Origin: Bagarius yarrelli
Taxonomy: Eukaryota > Chordata > Actinopteri > Siluriformes > Sisoridae
NCBI GenBank assembly: GCA_005784505.1
Contig: VCAZ01000003.1
Coordinates: forward strand, 4,324,510-4,388,509
Reading direction: 5' to 3'
Length of the DNA stretch: 64,000 nt
Part shown: piece after piece, positions 1 through 55,745 of the stretch
How the letters are laid out: every line of letters begins with the position of its first letter
How positions within the stretch are numbered: the stretch's first letter is position 1
Notes under the pieces: model-generated
Databases searched by the model: none
What the model saw: the letters and a program-made list of their open reading frames with translations, nothing else
What the model was told of the DNA's origin: nothing
Translations under genes and position numbers: made by a program

Positions 1-24
1 TGTCAACACTTTCCCTAACCCTTC

Positions 25-56
25 AAATAAATAAATAAATAAATATATAAATAAAT
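25..56. repeat. (AAAT)n microsatellite
   Basis: Tandem AAAT/AAATAT units near the left edge. Confidence 0.9.
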
Positions 57-215
57 GTGTTAGAGGTCTCAGTCAGGAATTTTTAGGCTACCACTTTGCC
101 AAACTGCCATTTGTTTTACAACAGCGTGCAAAACAAACACAAACAAGGCAGACCAAATGGAAAAGGGGGCAAAATGCCATCACGGGTGGAAACACCTTAC
201 TGTTACAAGCAACTC

Positions 216-946
216 TAGTCTCTCTCTATCTCTCTTTTTCTGTCTCCCTCTCTCTCTGACTCTCGTTATCTCTTTCTGTCTCCCTCTCTCTCTGACTCTC
301 TTTATCTATTCTTTCTCTGTCTCCCTCTCTCTCTCTGTCCCTCTCTCTTTCTGTCTCTTTCTCACTCTTTGTCTCTTTCTGTATCTGTCTGACTCTCTTT
401 ATCTGTTTCTGTCTCTCTCTCTATCTCTTAGACTTTCTTTATCTATTCTCTCTCTTTTTCTCTCTCTTTCTCTGTCTCTCTCTGTCTCTTTCTTGCTCTC
501 TCTGTCTCTTTCTGTCTGTCTCTCTCTCTCTCCCTCTGACTCTCTTTATCTATTTCTCTCTCTCTCTGTGTATCTGTCTCTCTCTTTCTCCGTCTCTCTC
601 TGTGTATCTTTCTCTCTGTCTCTCTCTCTCTTTCGTCTCTTTCTTGCTCTCTCTGTCTCTTTCTGTCTGTCTCTCTCCCTCTGACTCTCTTTATCTATTT
701 CTCTCTCTCTCTCTCTGTGTATCTGTCTCTCTCTTTCTCCGTCTCTCTCTGTGTATCTTTCTCTCTGTCTCTCTCTCTGTCTCTTTCTTGCTCTCTCTGT
801 CTCTTTCTGTCTGTCTCTCTCCCTCTGACTCTCTTTATCTATTTCTCTCTCTGTGTATCTGTCTCTCTCTTTCTCTCTGTCTTTATCTCTGTCTCTCTCT
901 CTCTCTCTGCCCCCTTGCTCTCTGTCTCTCCCTCTCTCTCTCTGTC
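216..946. repeat. CT-rich simple-sequence tract, about 0.73 kb
   Basis: Imperfect TCTC/TGTC/TTTC pyrimidine tract. Longer segments recur, for example a CCTCTGACTCTCTTTATCT unit at irregular spacing. The Ser/Leu-rich open frames here are by-products of the repeat. Confidence 0.95.
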
Positions 947-1007
947 TTTAGTTTTTTTTGTTTTGTTTTGTTTCCCTGTATTTATTTAAAATGCCAATTT
1001 AATTTAT

Positions 1008-1009
1008 AA

Positions 1010-1040
<31 letters not shown>

Positions 1041-1041
1041 T
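1008..1041. repeat. (AAT)n microsatellite
   Basis: About eleven AAT units. Confidence 0.95.
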
Positions 1042-2047
1042 ATAAGCATCCGAATATAAACCTCTCCTCCGTTAACATCTCAGCGCGATCAACAATGTGG
1101 ATCCCATGCTGCCTTCAAGAGCTCCCTGATCACTACGGTTTCGCACTTTTCATTCTTATTGCGATACTTCTAAGTCTAAGTGTAGCTTTAGAATTACTGT
1201 CTCTTGTACCAGCCTTTAGTCATTTGGAATCTTTCTAACATAACATCGCTATTGCAATATATAAATATTAATATATATATTGTGCATAATGCATTTATTA
1301 GAGTACATTTACATCACTATAGAATATATAGAATATATAATTAGACTATTATTGTAAACTTGGTTGTTGTTGTTTTTTTAAGAAAGATAAAGATGAGTAA
1401 AAAATATAATAATACAGAGATTTCTGTCATTATAAACACATTTTCTGGTGTATAATTACGACTTAATGTTATATTCATGCAGAGCTCTGGGATCGGATAC
1501 TCAGATTTACAGTCATTCCGATGACACACGTGAAGGCAGCATGAACTGAGGGTTACAAGCGATTGCAGTTGTTGTTGCTTTAAAAAAGAAAGAAAGAAAA
1601 CGATCAAAGTTTGAGATCTTTAGGTTTTGTATATGTATTTTGTATTTTACGCCTTGTATAGGGTTGGATTTTCAGGCTGAGTTGTCAGTTATGTGTAAAA
1701 CAGCTCGGAGGAATGACGACAAAAATAACGGACACCGGCCATAAACTCCGCCATCATACATACACTTTCTTTATTAAAACTTACTTCCTATTTATTCGGA
1801 ATACTTTTTAAAAAAATAATCTGTTGGTAATTAAAACTAAATATCACATACTGGAACAAATCATAAAAAGTTTTCCCTTAAAAAGTAGCCGGAGAGGGGG
1901 TTTTTTTCCGGAACGGAAACTGTAAATTCACAAAGCGGCTTCTCTGTTACAGTTACAAGCTTGTGATTCCTTCAGAGATAAAACACTTCTTTAAGTGTTA
2001 GAAAAGAGTAAAAAAAAAAAAAAACTAACTAAAGGACACTTACTTAC

Positions 2048-2117
2048 CCTGAGTATAAATAAAAGCGTAGAAGTTGCAGGCGAGAAGCAAAATGATTATC
2101 TGACAACACACACGCAT
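2048..2117 (-). CDS. candidate first coding exon with signal peptide; possibly tgfbr1
   Basis: 70 bases from ATG (2115-2117): MRVCCQIIILLLACNFYAFI then YTQ and one base of a split codon. The leader has a hydrophobic core typical of a signal peptide. The donor CAGG|GTAAGT is strong and leaves phase 1. In human, TGFBR1 follows COL15A1 on the same strand and its first exon holds only the signal peptide and ends in phase 1, as I recall. Order, strand and phase agree, so tgfbr1 is the leading candidate. The leader carries no family signature and exon 2 is not in the window, so no symbol is assigned. An upstream ATG at 2138-2140, in another frame, overlaps this start. Confidence 0.5.
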
Positions 2118-2400
2118 CTTATTGAAGTCCTGAAGTGCATGGTGAAGTCAAACGCAAACGAGACGCTGTCGGTGTGACCAGCTCCATGAGAACATCTCCC
2201 CTGGACAGATAACTCTACATCAACGTGTTTGCGGCTTTTTCTTCTGTCACACACACACGCACACACACGCACATACACACGCATACACCGTCAGGCCGCC
2301 TACTAGAGTAGGGCTTGCCCGGAGTTTGGGAGTGCGCATGCGTATTGTGCATGCCGTTATAGCCTCAAACAGCAGGCTTCTAAAACTACCCCCCAAAAAA
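2118..2400 (-). promoter_or_regulatory. candidate promoter/5'UTR with NRF1-like palindrome
   Basis: Region upstream of the leader exon, richer in CpG than its surroundings. TGCGCATGCG at 2333-2342 is a near-complete NRF1 palindrome, a common element of CpG-type promoters. A CA-rich tract (2248-2285) lies between it and the start codon. The transcription start was not located. Confidence 0.4.
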
Positions 2401-2544
2401 TATTAGATGCTGGAGAACTATTAAATTTTTCTTTAAAACTGTACAATTATGGCCTAAAATTCAAGTAGTTTAATGGATCTAAAATAAATGCTGAAAAATA
2501 CTAAAAAAAAATACTTTTTATTATAATGTAAAATGCTTTTATTT

Positions 2545-2985
2545 GTCAAATATACTTCACAGCAGAGTGAAATTTGTTTCTTCGTATATCCCGTTTTAGA
2601 TGGTTGGGGTCAGAGTGCAGGGTCAGCTATGATACAGTGCCCCTGGAGCAGAAGGGAGGTAAGGGTCTTGCTCAAGGATCCAACAGTGGCTGGCCGGTGG
2701 TGGTGGGGCTCGAACCCAGGTCTTCCTGGTATTCAGATGAACAACTCAGGCTGGTAGTGGTGGGGCTTGAACCAAGTTATTTCTGTTATTCAGTTCAACA
2801 ACTCAGGCTGGTAGTGGTGGGGCTTAAACCAAGGTCTTCCTGGTATTCAGTTCAACAACTCAGGCTGGTAGTGGTGGGGCTTAAACCAAGGTCTTCCTGG
2901 TATTCAGTTCAACAACTCAGGCTGGTAGTGGTGGGGCCTGAACCAGAGTCTTCCTGGTATTCAGATCAACAGTAGTACTGTTTAT
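2545..2985 (+). repeat. dispersed repeat family A with internal 57-bp tandem array
   Basis: Shares CAGGGTCAGCTATGATACAG, CCCCTGGAGCAGAA and a tRNA-like GCTCGAACCC stretch with the copy at 9735-9985. Inside it four 57-bp units lie head to tail at 2734-2961. Because 57 is a multiple of three the array is open in one frame, but it is not a gene. Confidence 0.8.
2734..2961 (+). repeat. 4 x 57-bp minisatellite
   Basis: Units start at 2734, 2791, 2848 and 2905, each beginning CAGTTCAACAACTCAGG or a close variant. The middle units are nearly identical. Confidence 0.93.
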
Positions 2986-3742
2986 TGTCTAGGGTGCAAC
3001 TAGTTGATTGCTGTTTGTATAAAGATGCTGAATTATTAGTTTAACATATTGTTTCTTGTTTTAGTATAATAACTGGGCCACAATTAGATTCTTTTAAAGT
3101 AATAATACATTCTGGAATCTAATTCTATCACTAATACAACCTAAATGTTTTTTTTTTTATTTGCATAAAATAAGAACTAAAAGATTTTCTAATCACATGA
3201 TAATTTTTTTTATTTACAACAGAACTTATATAACATTAGAAATGTTAAAACTGAGACATTTTACACTTTGATATTTTCATCCACAAAATGAGCTCATTTC
3301 AAATTTGACCCCTGCTCCAGGTCTCAAAAAAATTGGCACGGGAAAACAAAGAGCTGGAAAAGTAATAATATCATTGATAATATCAATGACAATAATTCTA
3401 AACATTAAAAACAAGAAAAACAATTCCTTAGGAGGTCGAATCTTCATCTGTGGTATGGCAAGGCAAAGGATGAGCTTAATTTTGAGCCTAATTAAATAAA
3501 CTTATTCGAGCTGCAACACGGAACACGCTTTAATGTTATAGACAGTTCAATATATAAATGCTCAAGGACTATCCTGACCTTTTCTCTGATATCTGCATGA
3601 CCATATCGGTGATTCACACAGCGTTACGGCTTATCAGAAGGAAACTCAAAAAATTTAACCTGCACTTAGTGTATATTTTAAAAACAAAACTTAAGTCGCT
3701 TTTATCCTCTGTTCAACCAGTCTGTAGGAATGTGAGGTTTAA

Positions 3743-4050
3743 CATTCATTCATCCATCTTCTATACCTGCTTATTTCCTAATTCGGGGTCACAGGGATCC
3801 ACTGGAGCCTACCCCAGCCATCCCTGAAAGGGCAAAAGGACGGCCTGAACAGGCCAGTCCATCACACTTACACTCACTCCTATGGGCAATTTAGAATCGC
3901 CAATCAACCTAACATACATGTTTTTGGACTGCGGGAGAACACCGGAGTACCCAGAGAAAACCCACGCAAGCACTGGGAGAACATGACCCCTGCCCAGGAA
4001 TCAAACCTAGGACCTTCTTGCTGTGCAACCACTAAGCCACCGTGCTAAGC
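3743..4050 (-). repeat. dispersed repeat family C (non-LTR-like 3' end with AATG tail)
   Basis: Shares GGGCAATTTAGAATC, CAATCAACCTAACATACATG and GGCAAAAGG blocks with copies at 27300 and 34577. The low-coordinate end carries CATTCATTCAT, read on the minus strand as an AATG 3' tail, which suggests a non-LTR retrotransposon fragment on the minus strand. Confidence 0.75.
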
Positions 4051-4271
4051 ACCGGTTTAACATAATTTTCATATTTTATTTGGTGTTTACGCATATATGA
4101 GTTGAATGTAAAGTGTGACATCAACTGCAAAGCCATAGCTTGTATTAAACTTACCTACTGGTTCATTGTTCATATAGCTTGTTCTACTTTTAGTACTACG
4201 TTTAATCTGACAGGTTTATGACACCTTATTTGTAATAAAATTTAGTGATTTGTATTGTATATAAATTTAAG

Positions 4272-4425
4272 GAATTTGGCGGACACCATTAACCAGAGTT
4301 ATACAACTGAGCAATTGGGGGTTTAGGGTCTCGCTCAGGAGCCCAATAGTGATAATTTGGTGGAGTTGGGAATCAAACCCACAATCTTTCAGGTAGCAGT
4401 CCAACACCTACCACTCTTACCAGTA
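4272..4425 (-). mobile_element. tRNA-derived SINE copy
   Basis: Reads on the minus strand as the family seen at 63613-63799. ACAACTGAGCAATTGGGGG and GGGAATCAAACCC (B box complement) are recognisable. Diverged. Confidence 0.75.
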
Positions 4426-5344
4426 TTATATATTTATATTTAACATTAACATATGTATATTAAATTAACATGTGTTATTTTAACATAAACACTTTTAAAG
4501 TATCTGTTTAAAGTGAAAGTTTATAATTAATTGGTTAACCTTTTTAATTAACCCCCCCCCCCCTATTTTTTGCTGGATATATTAAAAGGTTTACTTATAG
4601 TAAATACTGCTTAGTTGTCATACTGTTGTAATTACTATATTTAGGCAGGATGCAATTACAGAACATATGCCACATCTAACCTGGCTAACAAAAAACACCA
4701 AATAAATGGATCAACTTTTCAAATAAAAGTCTTAAAATAAACCTTGAAGAAAAAAAAAAAAACTCACGTTAAATTTAATTAAATACAAATGTTGAATGGA
4801 CCCACCTACATTAAGGCACTATGCTGTCACATCCTGTGTAGTATTCTAATTACAGCTTATGACCAGGATCCTTGTTGTGGCTATGAACCGGCTCCAACTT
4901 GAAAGAGAGGAAAGACGCTCAGGAAGTGGCATTAATTCCTCAATGTGGCTTACACATGTAGAGCGTTCACCCTTGGTAGACCAGGGTCCACCATCTATAC
5001 AGTGTTTAGACTATATTTGGACAGAGGAAACCTCATATTTAGTGTCAAGCATATCCCTCATTAGACTTTAATGAGTCTGAGGCAGCTGCCTAATCACAGG
5101 GCAGGAGACTAATGAAAGCTGAGGAGTTCCCTTCTGATGGAGTTTGGAGAATGTCACCCTCACCATGATAGGAAGGGTTTTCACACTGCTGCTTTACGGT
5201 GCACACGCAACCTGGTGGATTGATTTTTTTTATTCGTATGTATCTAATTTAATGTTTTAACCCTTTGTACTTCCTGTAAACTTGGATTGCGCATGCTAGA
5301 TACGGTAATAGAAAGATTGTTGTTATTGCTGTCTGGTTTAATAA

Positions 5345-5440
5345 ACAGAGCAACTTACATTTATCTCTTTTATACAACTGAGCAATTGGGGGTTAAGAGC
5401 CTTGCTCAGGGTCCCAGCAGTGGGCTACCACTTCCACTTA
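5345..5440 (-). mobile_element. SINE fragment
   Basis: Minus-strand copy with TACAACTGAGCAATTGGGGG and GGCTACCACTTCC but with the middle part deleted. Confidence 0.7.
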
Positions 5441-5689
5441 TGTAGATGCTTTAATGGATTTAACTGATTATGCCATGATGATTAAATGATGGTTTACATG
5501 ATTTTACTTTCAATGCATAGTTTGTTTTTTTTGGGGACTTAATGCCCGATTAATTAAATCTTGGCAGTTGTAAAAGCACATACTTCCTATATGAGTTCCA
5601 AAACTTTACTGTGCATCCTTACACACTCCCTGCTCATCTAATGCACAGTGATAAACCTGCCAATCTGTAATGTTCAAAGTAAAAAACTA

Positions 5690-5870
5690 TGTTTAGATTG
5701 AAACCCCACTGAACACCATTAGGATGAACAAAAATCCCGACTGAACCCCAGACCTTCTCACCTGGTGTTCTATCTCATTAAAGCTCTTGTAGGCAAATAA
5801 TCATAAATCCCCACAGTTACACTTTAAAACTGAGTAGAGAAGTTTCTGAGAAGTTGAGATAATTATTGAC
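5690..5870 (+). mobile_element. Tc1-like transposon fragment (family 2)
   Basis: Contains diverged equivalents of CCCCACTGAACACC, ACCCCAGACCTTCTCACC and AATCCCCACAG, the 3' transposase part of a common fish Tc1/mariner family. No open frame. Confidence 0.6.
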
Positions 5871-5938
5871 AACAATCTTTCGGTCATATAATGTAACTAT
5901 TAATGCGCGTAATACCATAACCAAACCAAACCGTAATC

Positions 5939-6133
5939 AGGAGGTAGCTCACTGGTTAAGGTGTTGGACTGCTAACTGGGAGATTGTGGGTTTACATCCA
6001 AGCTCTAACAAGTTTGCACTGCTGGGCACCTGAGCAAGACCCTCAGCCGCAACTGCTTGGTTTTATAAAATAAAAAAACAGTAAGTTATTTTATTTTATA
6101 GATAAGGGCATCTGTCAAATGCTGTGAATGTAA
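5939..6133 (+). mobile_element. tRNA-derived SINE copy
   Basis: GAGGTAGCTCACTGGTTAAG head (A-box region), GTTGGACTGCTAACTGGGAG, and an L2-like tail GATAAGGGCATCTGTCAAATG. Confidence 0.82.
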
Positions 6134-6269
6134 AGTAGGAAAAACTGTGAATGAAATAGCAAATCGAAGCTTCTGAAAAAAAGATTTGATTTAATAATTA
6201 TTTTTTGGAAAATCATGTTTAAATATTTCAGTATAAATGTTGTCAGTTTTATCCCAACTGCTGAATTGT

Positions 6270-6290
6270 TTTTTTTTTTTTTTTTTTTTA
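6270..6290. repeat. poly(T) run
   Basis: About 20 consecutive T. Confidence 0.9.
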
Positions 6291-6823
6291 TTCACTCTAA
6301 GAAAATAAACTAATTATACCAGGTAGAGAAAAAGAAAGCGACTGTGGTGATGATGACAGATCTGAAATGGATTAGAGGTTTAAAAGCTTTTTTTTGTGGG
6401 CAGTGTGATGCTTTTTAGCAAATGATATAGAAATGCAGCAATAAAAGTTTGGGGTAAAATCCAGAACCTCACCACAATGGCTAAAAAACTTTGAACGTCC
6501 AGACCAACCTACTTTGTAGTGCTAACCAGTGGCACTGGTCTATTACACGCTGTTTTTAGGGGGTGCAAATGTGGCTATAAAATGACAGAGCAATTGACTG
6601 AAATCATAGTTACCCATTTTAAAAGTCTTTGCTTTTAGATGAATTTCCTACTTCTTTTCAAACAGCGCACTGAGGTGGCTTTAGGTTGAACTGACTGAGA
6701 CACTCTCATTAAACACTCCTGCTTAAAATTTCCTAAAAAGATAAAGATGATTAAAATTAGTGAAAAAGTGCTACTTTAAGTAATAAAAGTTAGAATGTTT
6801 ATTTAAGTCAACACTAAATAGTG

Positions 6824-7021
6824 GTAGTGGGGAAGTGGTAGCACAGTGGTGCAGAGTGTTGGACTGCCAATTGGATGATCAGGCTTTCAATTCCCAGCAC
6901 CACAAACTTACCACAGCTGGAGCCCTGAACAAGGCCCTTGAACCCAAATTGCTCAATTGTATAAATAAAAAAAATGTGAGTCAATCTGAACAAGAGCATC
7001 CGCCAAATGCTACAAATGTAA
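6824..7021 (+). mobile_element. tRNA-derived SINE copy
   Basis: GGGGAAGTGGTAGCACAGTG head and CATCCGCCAAATGCTACAAA tail. The long open frame over this interval comes from the SINE and is not a gene. Confidence 0.82.
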
Positions 7022-7763
7022 AAAGCTATAAAAGTTGTTATATTAATCTTTCTGGAACAAATGTTTGTGGTCACCTGACCATCACACTTATTATATTCCA
7101 GATGTATTTCCCATTCTATTGTTATCGTAAGCATCACTTGGGTATTCATTCAGCCATATTAGTACTAGTAAAATCAGAGTCCAGATGGTGTTCCAGTATA
7201 TCCAATTCGGTGGGGTTTGGTGTCAGGGCTCAACGCGGGAGACTTTCTTCCAGACTAGCTTCGAAAAACCAAGTCCTCATTGAGTTCTGGGGCTTTGTGT
7301 GTAATAATACAACAAACAAAGACCTTTTATGCAACTGTGTGCTTCTTATATTAGTAGCAACAGTTTGGAGAAGAACCTCAGATTCATGTGAACGTGAGCT
7401 TTTAAAATTTTATAGTGTTATTTTAAAAATATTTACCCAGTTTTCACGAGTTTTTTAACCCAATAAAGTAAACAGTATATTTGGAAAAGAGATTTTTATT
7501 CATTAAGCACCAGTGAAAATAATGAATGCTCCCTACTTGCTTACCACTAATCACTGCTGAATTTTTTTGGCCTGAAAACTGAAACAGAAAATGAGGACTT
7601 GATCGCTCTCTGAAAAAAAAAAATACATTTCCGTCACCTTTCCAGAAACTAGTAAATGACTATAATTTCATTCACAGAGATGCTGTAGAAAATCGTCTTT
7701 CGTAGAAGATGCAAGAAACAGGAGCAGATTTTCTCTAAACCAATAAAACCTATAAATTACATA

Positions 7764-8174
7764 TTTATTCTCAATTTAGTAACATTTAGATTATGTGCGA
7801 TCAGGTATAAATAAAACACTGCAATTAAATTAAATACTGACATCCTTTGCTACTCGAAATGTTAAGAAAAGATGATGTTAAGTAGAAAAAATGGCATCTA
7901 TGATATTTCCAAAAATTAAAAAACAAAAAAGAAAATACAGTGCATCAAAATGACTTGTAGGACTTTAGGCCTGGTGCGTTCCTCTGCTTAAACATTGTGA
8001 TCATGCAGCTTTACACTGTCAGAGGAATGGCTTCGCTACAGAATGTCCATGTCCCCCAAAACCTGAGAAAAGCTCTCACTGATGTTTCCTTAGCTTCTCT
8101 TTAAATCAGTGAACAGATATTTACACCTTCTGGAATGTTGACGTGTTGATGGCAGAGGTTGTCTGATGTAGTCT
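7764..8174 (-). other. col15a1: probable col15a1 3' untranslated region
   Basis: Sequence after the stop codon to the first AATAAA on the minus strand (7764-7769). A second AATAAA lies at 7495-7500. No coding pattern is seen. The true cleavage site is not determined from sequence alone. Confidence 0.5.
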
Positions 8175-52159
<43,985 letters not shown>

Positions 52160-55100
52160 CTAGGAAAAAAAGATATATATTATTCAATTTAAAGCTTGAA
52201 TAGACAGATATCTGTTATTATATATAATAATTAGGATTTACAATCTTCACATTTTGAAGATCCAGTTACTGTTTATGCCTAATTTTATAAATGACAAACT
52301 TTGTAAGTTAGCCGTAATTCTTTCCCAAAGAAAATGATTTCTTTTAGAAATTCTTACTTTGTCTTCTAGTGTTTCTGTCCTGTTTTTTTTTTTTTTGTTA
52401 ATGGGTTGTATTTCATGTTTCTGTGTTTCTGGTGACATGCCCTTTGTTTACTTCCTGCGATGTTTGTTCCCCATGTGTTCCTGTCATGTGATCCTCTTGT
52501 CTATGTGTCCTCTTTTTATCGGTTTTCAGTTCTGTATTGTCATTGGTTCGTTTTGTTCATGTGTCCCTTTTTCTTAATATTTATAGCACTTGTGTTTCAT
52601 GTATTTTTTTTGTCTCGGATTGTCGATATTCCCTGTATTACTGTAGTGAGCCAAGTTTTTTAAGGATTAGCAAGTTAGTTAGCATAAAGTTTCTGTTGGT
52701 TTCTGCTTTGCTACAAGTTTTTAATTTAAATAAAACTGCATTTGGGTTCAAAACTACTTGTTACAGTGAATTCTCCACAACTGGCTGTATAATAAAACAC
52801 TTTTTATTTCACAATGTTATTTTTTTAATTATAGCATATGAATAGCAGCGGTTTGTGTGATAAGTTTATCATTGATTAATAAAGAGCCAAATACCCAGCT
52901 GTGATTTGAGCCAAATATTATAACTAAAAATTGCTTTTCATACATGTGCACAAAGAAACTTTTGCAGGTCTCTGCGGTTCTTGAAACTTAACCACATAAA
53001 TCGGTTTCTGTTTAGGGGGAAAAATCTTTTGGCCTTGATCTAGTCATCATTTTTCCCAAAGCATTATCATCTGCCGCCTCATTTTTCAGACTGGACTCTC
53101 CTGTGGATCTTTGGACTTTATCATCTTGTGTAAGGTCAAAAGCACCATGCAAGATCTAACAAAACTTCCATACTGTGGTTTACCACAATTTCATCATTAT
53201 TCCAACCTCACACACGCTCCTAATTAAAGCTGAAGTAGACTGTATGTGGTGGGATCATCTGGATGGGATTATTCTTACTAGGACTGTAAAGCTACTAATA
53301 TGAAAAGTGCTTCTTAGATGCCATAAATTAACTTTGGGTCGACTCTAAGATGAAATAATCGATCCCTTTCTTGCATGAGTCTGTAAAGCAGCTTTTTTAA
53401 CAACACTAATTACAATGGACAATCATTCTGACTATCATAACGCTTATTGTGTTTGTGTCTGTCACTTTTTTTTACCTTTTGCAGTGGTACAAAGTTTCTC
53501 AGCTGTTTTAGTTTGCTTTCAGAATACAGCTAAAGTCCCTTGTATTCTAAACAGAACTTTTGTGTTTTGCTCTGGCTGTGAATCTCTCCATGATGTGTTG
53601 TATGATATACTGCTTTGTTTATTTGTCTTCTTTTCGTATTCCTTTATCTTCACCATCACCATTTTATCTTGCTCAAGTTCTGGCTTGGGTTCAGGCACTG
53701 CAGTTACAGGGTCTCTTATACATGCAGGGCACCATACACACACACACATAGCAATTTTGTGAATCGCATCATCCTAACTCTTGCGGAAACCCACGCTGGC
53801 ACAACGAAATCATACACAGAAACTCCAAACAGAAAACAAGCCAAACTCTAAATGAAACCCTGGAAACCACCTATGCTGTCCAAGTCAAGCCAAAATGTAC
53901 TATAGAAATAAAATGCCACAATCTAAAGCACAAGCATGCAACAACTGTGTATTCTGGACTGAAGTTTACAAGGAATTTCCTCCCATCCTTAGTTTAATCA
54001 ACTGCCAGATCGTTATCAGGATGCTTTTAACCTTTCCAGGCAACTTTGTGGTCCAACATCATTACACATTTTTGCATGATGTGGTGTGTTTATTCACACA
54101 CTTTGTCTGCAGATATATTCCATTTAACACACTGATTATTTATTTCCATACTATTTTTTGTACATGTACACAACTCCAGAGATATGCTTGATTACATTAT
54201 AGGAAGTGCCAGTGAGCTCATAATGCACATGATAGCAGCTCATTAGTAACATAAGGCAGTTTAATGTCTATCTTAATATTTATCAAACCACAAAATTGAT
54301 GGTCAACAGCCAAATGCAATTGTCTAAGCACTTCGGAACAACTCTTTTGTCTAAACCAGGTTTTACACTGTGGAACAACTTTATTATGTAAACCTGTGCA
54401 GATGTGTGCAGTATCACTTCTTGGCAGGCCAATAAGCCGCTATGGGGCTGATCAGACCTTGATTAAATCTTGATTCCTGTGAGTAAAATAGAAAGTTACT
54501 TCCTCATGCAGCTGTGAAAGAGTGAACAATAACTTCATGCCTGAGGAGGTTTTTGTAGGCAAGATATCAAATAGATGTTGGACAGCAGCTTTTCTTCTTT
54601 GCCAAGTTCCCAGATTCAGCACTGACCTACAAGGCTTTGTAAAAAAAACGACCTAAAAATGCTTGACTTGGCGGCAAAGCATCATTTTGCTACGATGATT
54701 GAGACATAAACTTCAGAAAAGCTTTAAAAAAAAATTACAATTACTTGTTACTTACTTATTTAAAAATAAGTCATAACCCTTTAATAAGCAGCTATAAATT
54801 AGGGTTAGGGTTAAAATACTGTACTTTTACAGTGAAATAAATCACCTGATGATACTGATATATTGTTATTTCTTACAAAAATAATATCTTAACAAGAATA
54901 ACTATTCATATAAAGAAATTAATTTTATTGGGTGTTTTATTGCCAGTACATTTTTCATATACATTTTACTACTATTTAAGGGTTTATATTTGGGCTTTAC
55001 AATATTGAAGAAAGATGTGATATGCAATAGATTCACACAATGGAACAAAAAAAGGCTTTGCTGATCCAGCTGTTGCTTATTACCAGGATAGGCGAGGGGA

Positions 55101-55582
55101 GTAAAACGGTCCAACAACTGTGGTCTTTCAGATAAATGGTTTGAGTTTACACTTGTTTTGGGGAGGAGAAGAAGAAGAAGGGAATATGAGAATATTTTAG
55201 GTGTACTATTTCTGCTTACCATCTGAACATCTATCTGATTGTGCTCCTGGTTATAATTAGGATCTCAGGCTAACATCTTTAAAAGTTTGCAATGACTGAG
55301 ACAGTTACTCTTACATGTGGGCTTAATTAAAAAACATTTGCATTCACATAAAAGAACATGCATGGTTCGGAGTCTGTAACGGCTTATACCTTTCCTATTA
55401 GCACTTCCCTGGTTTAAGTGTAGTGATTAAATAAGGTAGCCGACCTAGCAAAGTATATATTGTAATAAAGGATTCTTTGCTTATATAATAAAGAATGTTA
55501 GCTTTATTGGTAACATTCTTTATTATAGCCTGTGAATACAATGACACCGTTATCTAATCGGTTTCTGGGTTTGAATACTTTT

Positions 55583-55745
55583 ACATTGCTAGCATTTGGC
55601 AGATGCCCTAGTATTTCATTTCATCCAGCTGAACAGTTGAGGGTTAAGGGCCTTTCTCAGCGGCCCAGCAGTGGCGGATTGGTGGTGCCGGTAATTGAAT
55701 TGATTTTTCCATTATCAGTTCATGACCTTCACCACTGAGCTACTA
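55583..55745 (-). mobile_element. tRNA-derived SINE copy
   Basis: GCATTTGGCAGATGCCCTAG, GTTGAGGGTTAAGGGCC and CACCACTGAGCTACTAC, minus orientation, diverged. Confidence 0.78.

Larger units (their letters stand above)
1..2047. other. no gene recognised (likely first intron of leftmost gene)
   Basis: Apart from an (AAAT)n stretch, a CT-rich tract and an (AAT)n tract listed separately, I see AT-rich sequence without collagen, kinase or other recognisable coding patterns. If the leader exon at 2048-2117 is real, this is its first intron. Confidence 0.5.
2986..7763. other. intergenic region between col15a1 3' end and leftmost gene
   Basis: Holds the SINE, Tc1 and family C copies listed separately. 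In the remaining AT-rich sequence I see no coding exons or RNA genes on either strand. Confidence 0.55.

Noticed and set aside
157..1009. Overlapping Ser/Leu-rich open frames
   Set aside because: They are translations of a CT-rich simple repeat; no codon pattern or domain.
2533..2975. Open frame with 19-residue repeats as a tandem-repeat protein gene
   Set aside because: It lies within a dispersed repeat, has no convincing start context, and the single-unit copy at 9735-9985 is not open.
5939..6010. tRNA gene
   Set aside because: The tRNA-like A and B boxes are part of a SINE; the cloverleaf is not preserved.
6835..7458. Longest plus-strand open frame after the repeat arrays (207 codons)
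   Set aside because: Its first third is a SINE and the rest resembles degraded transposon sequence; no domain and no splice support.
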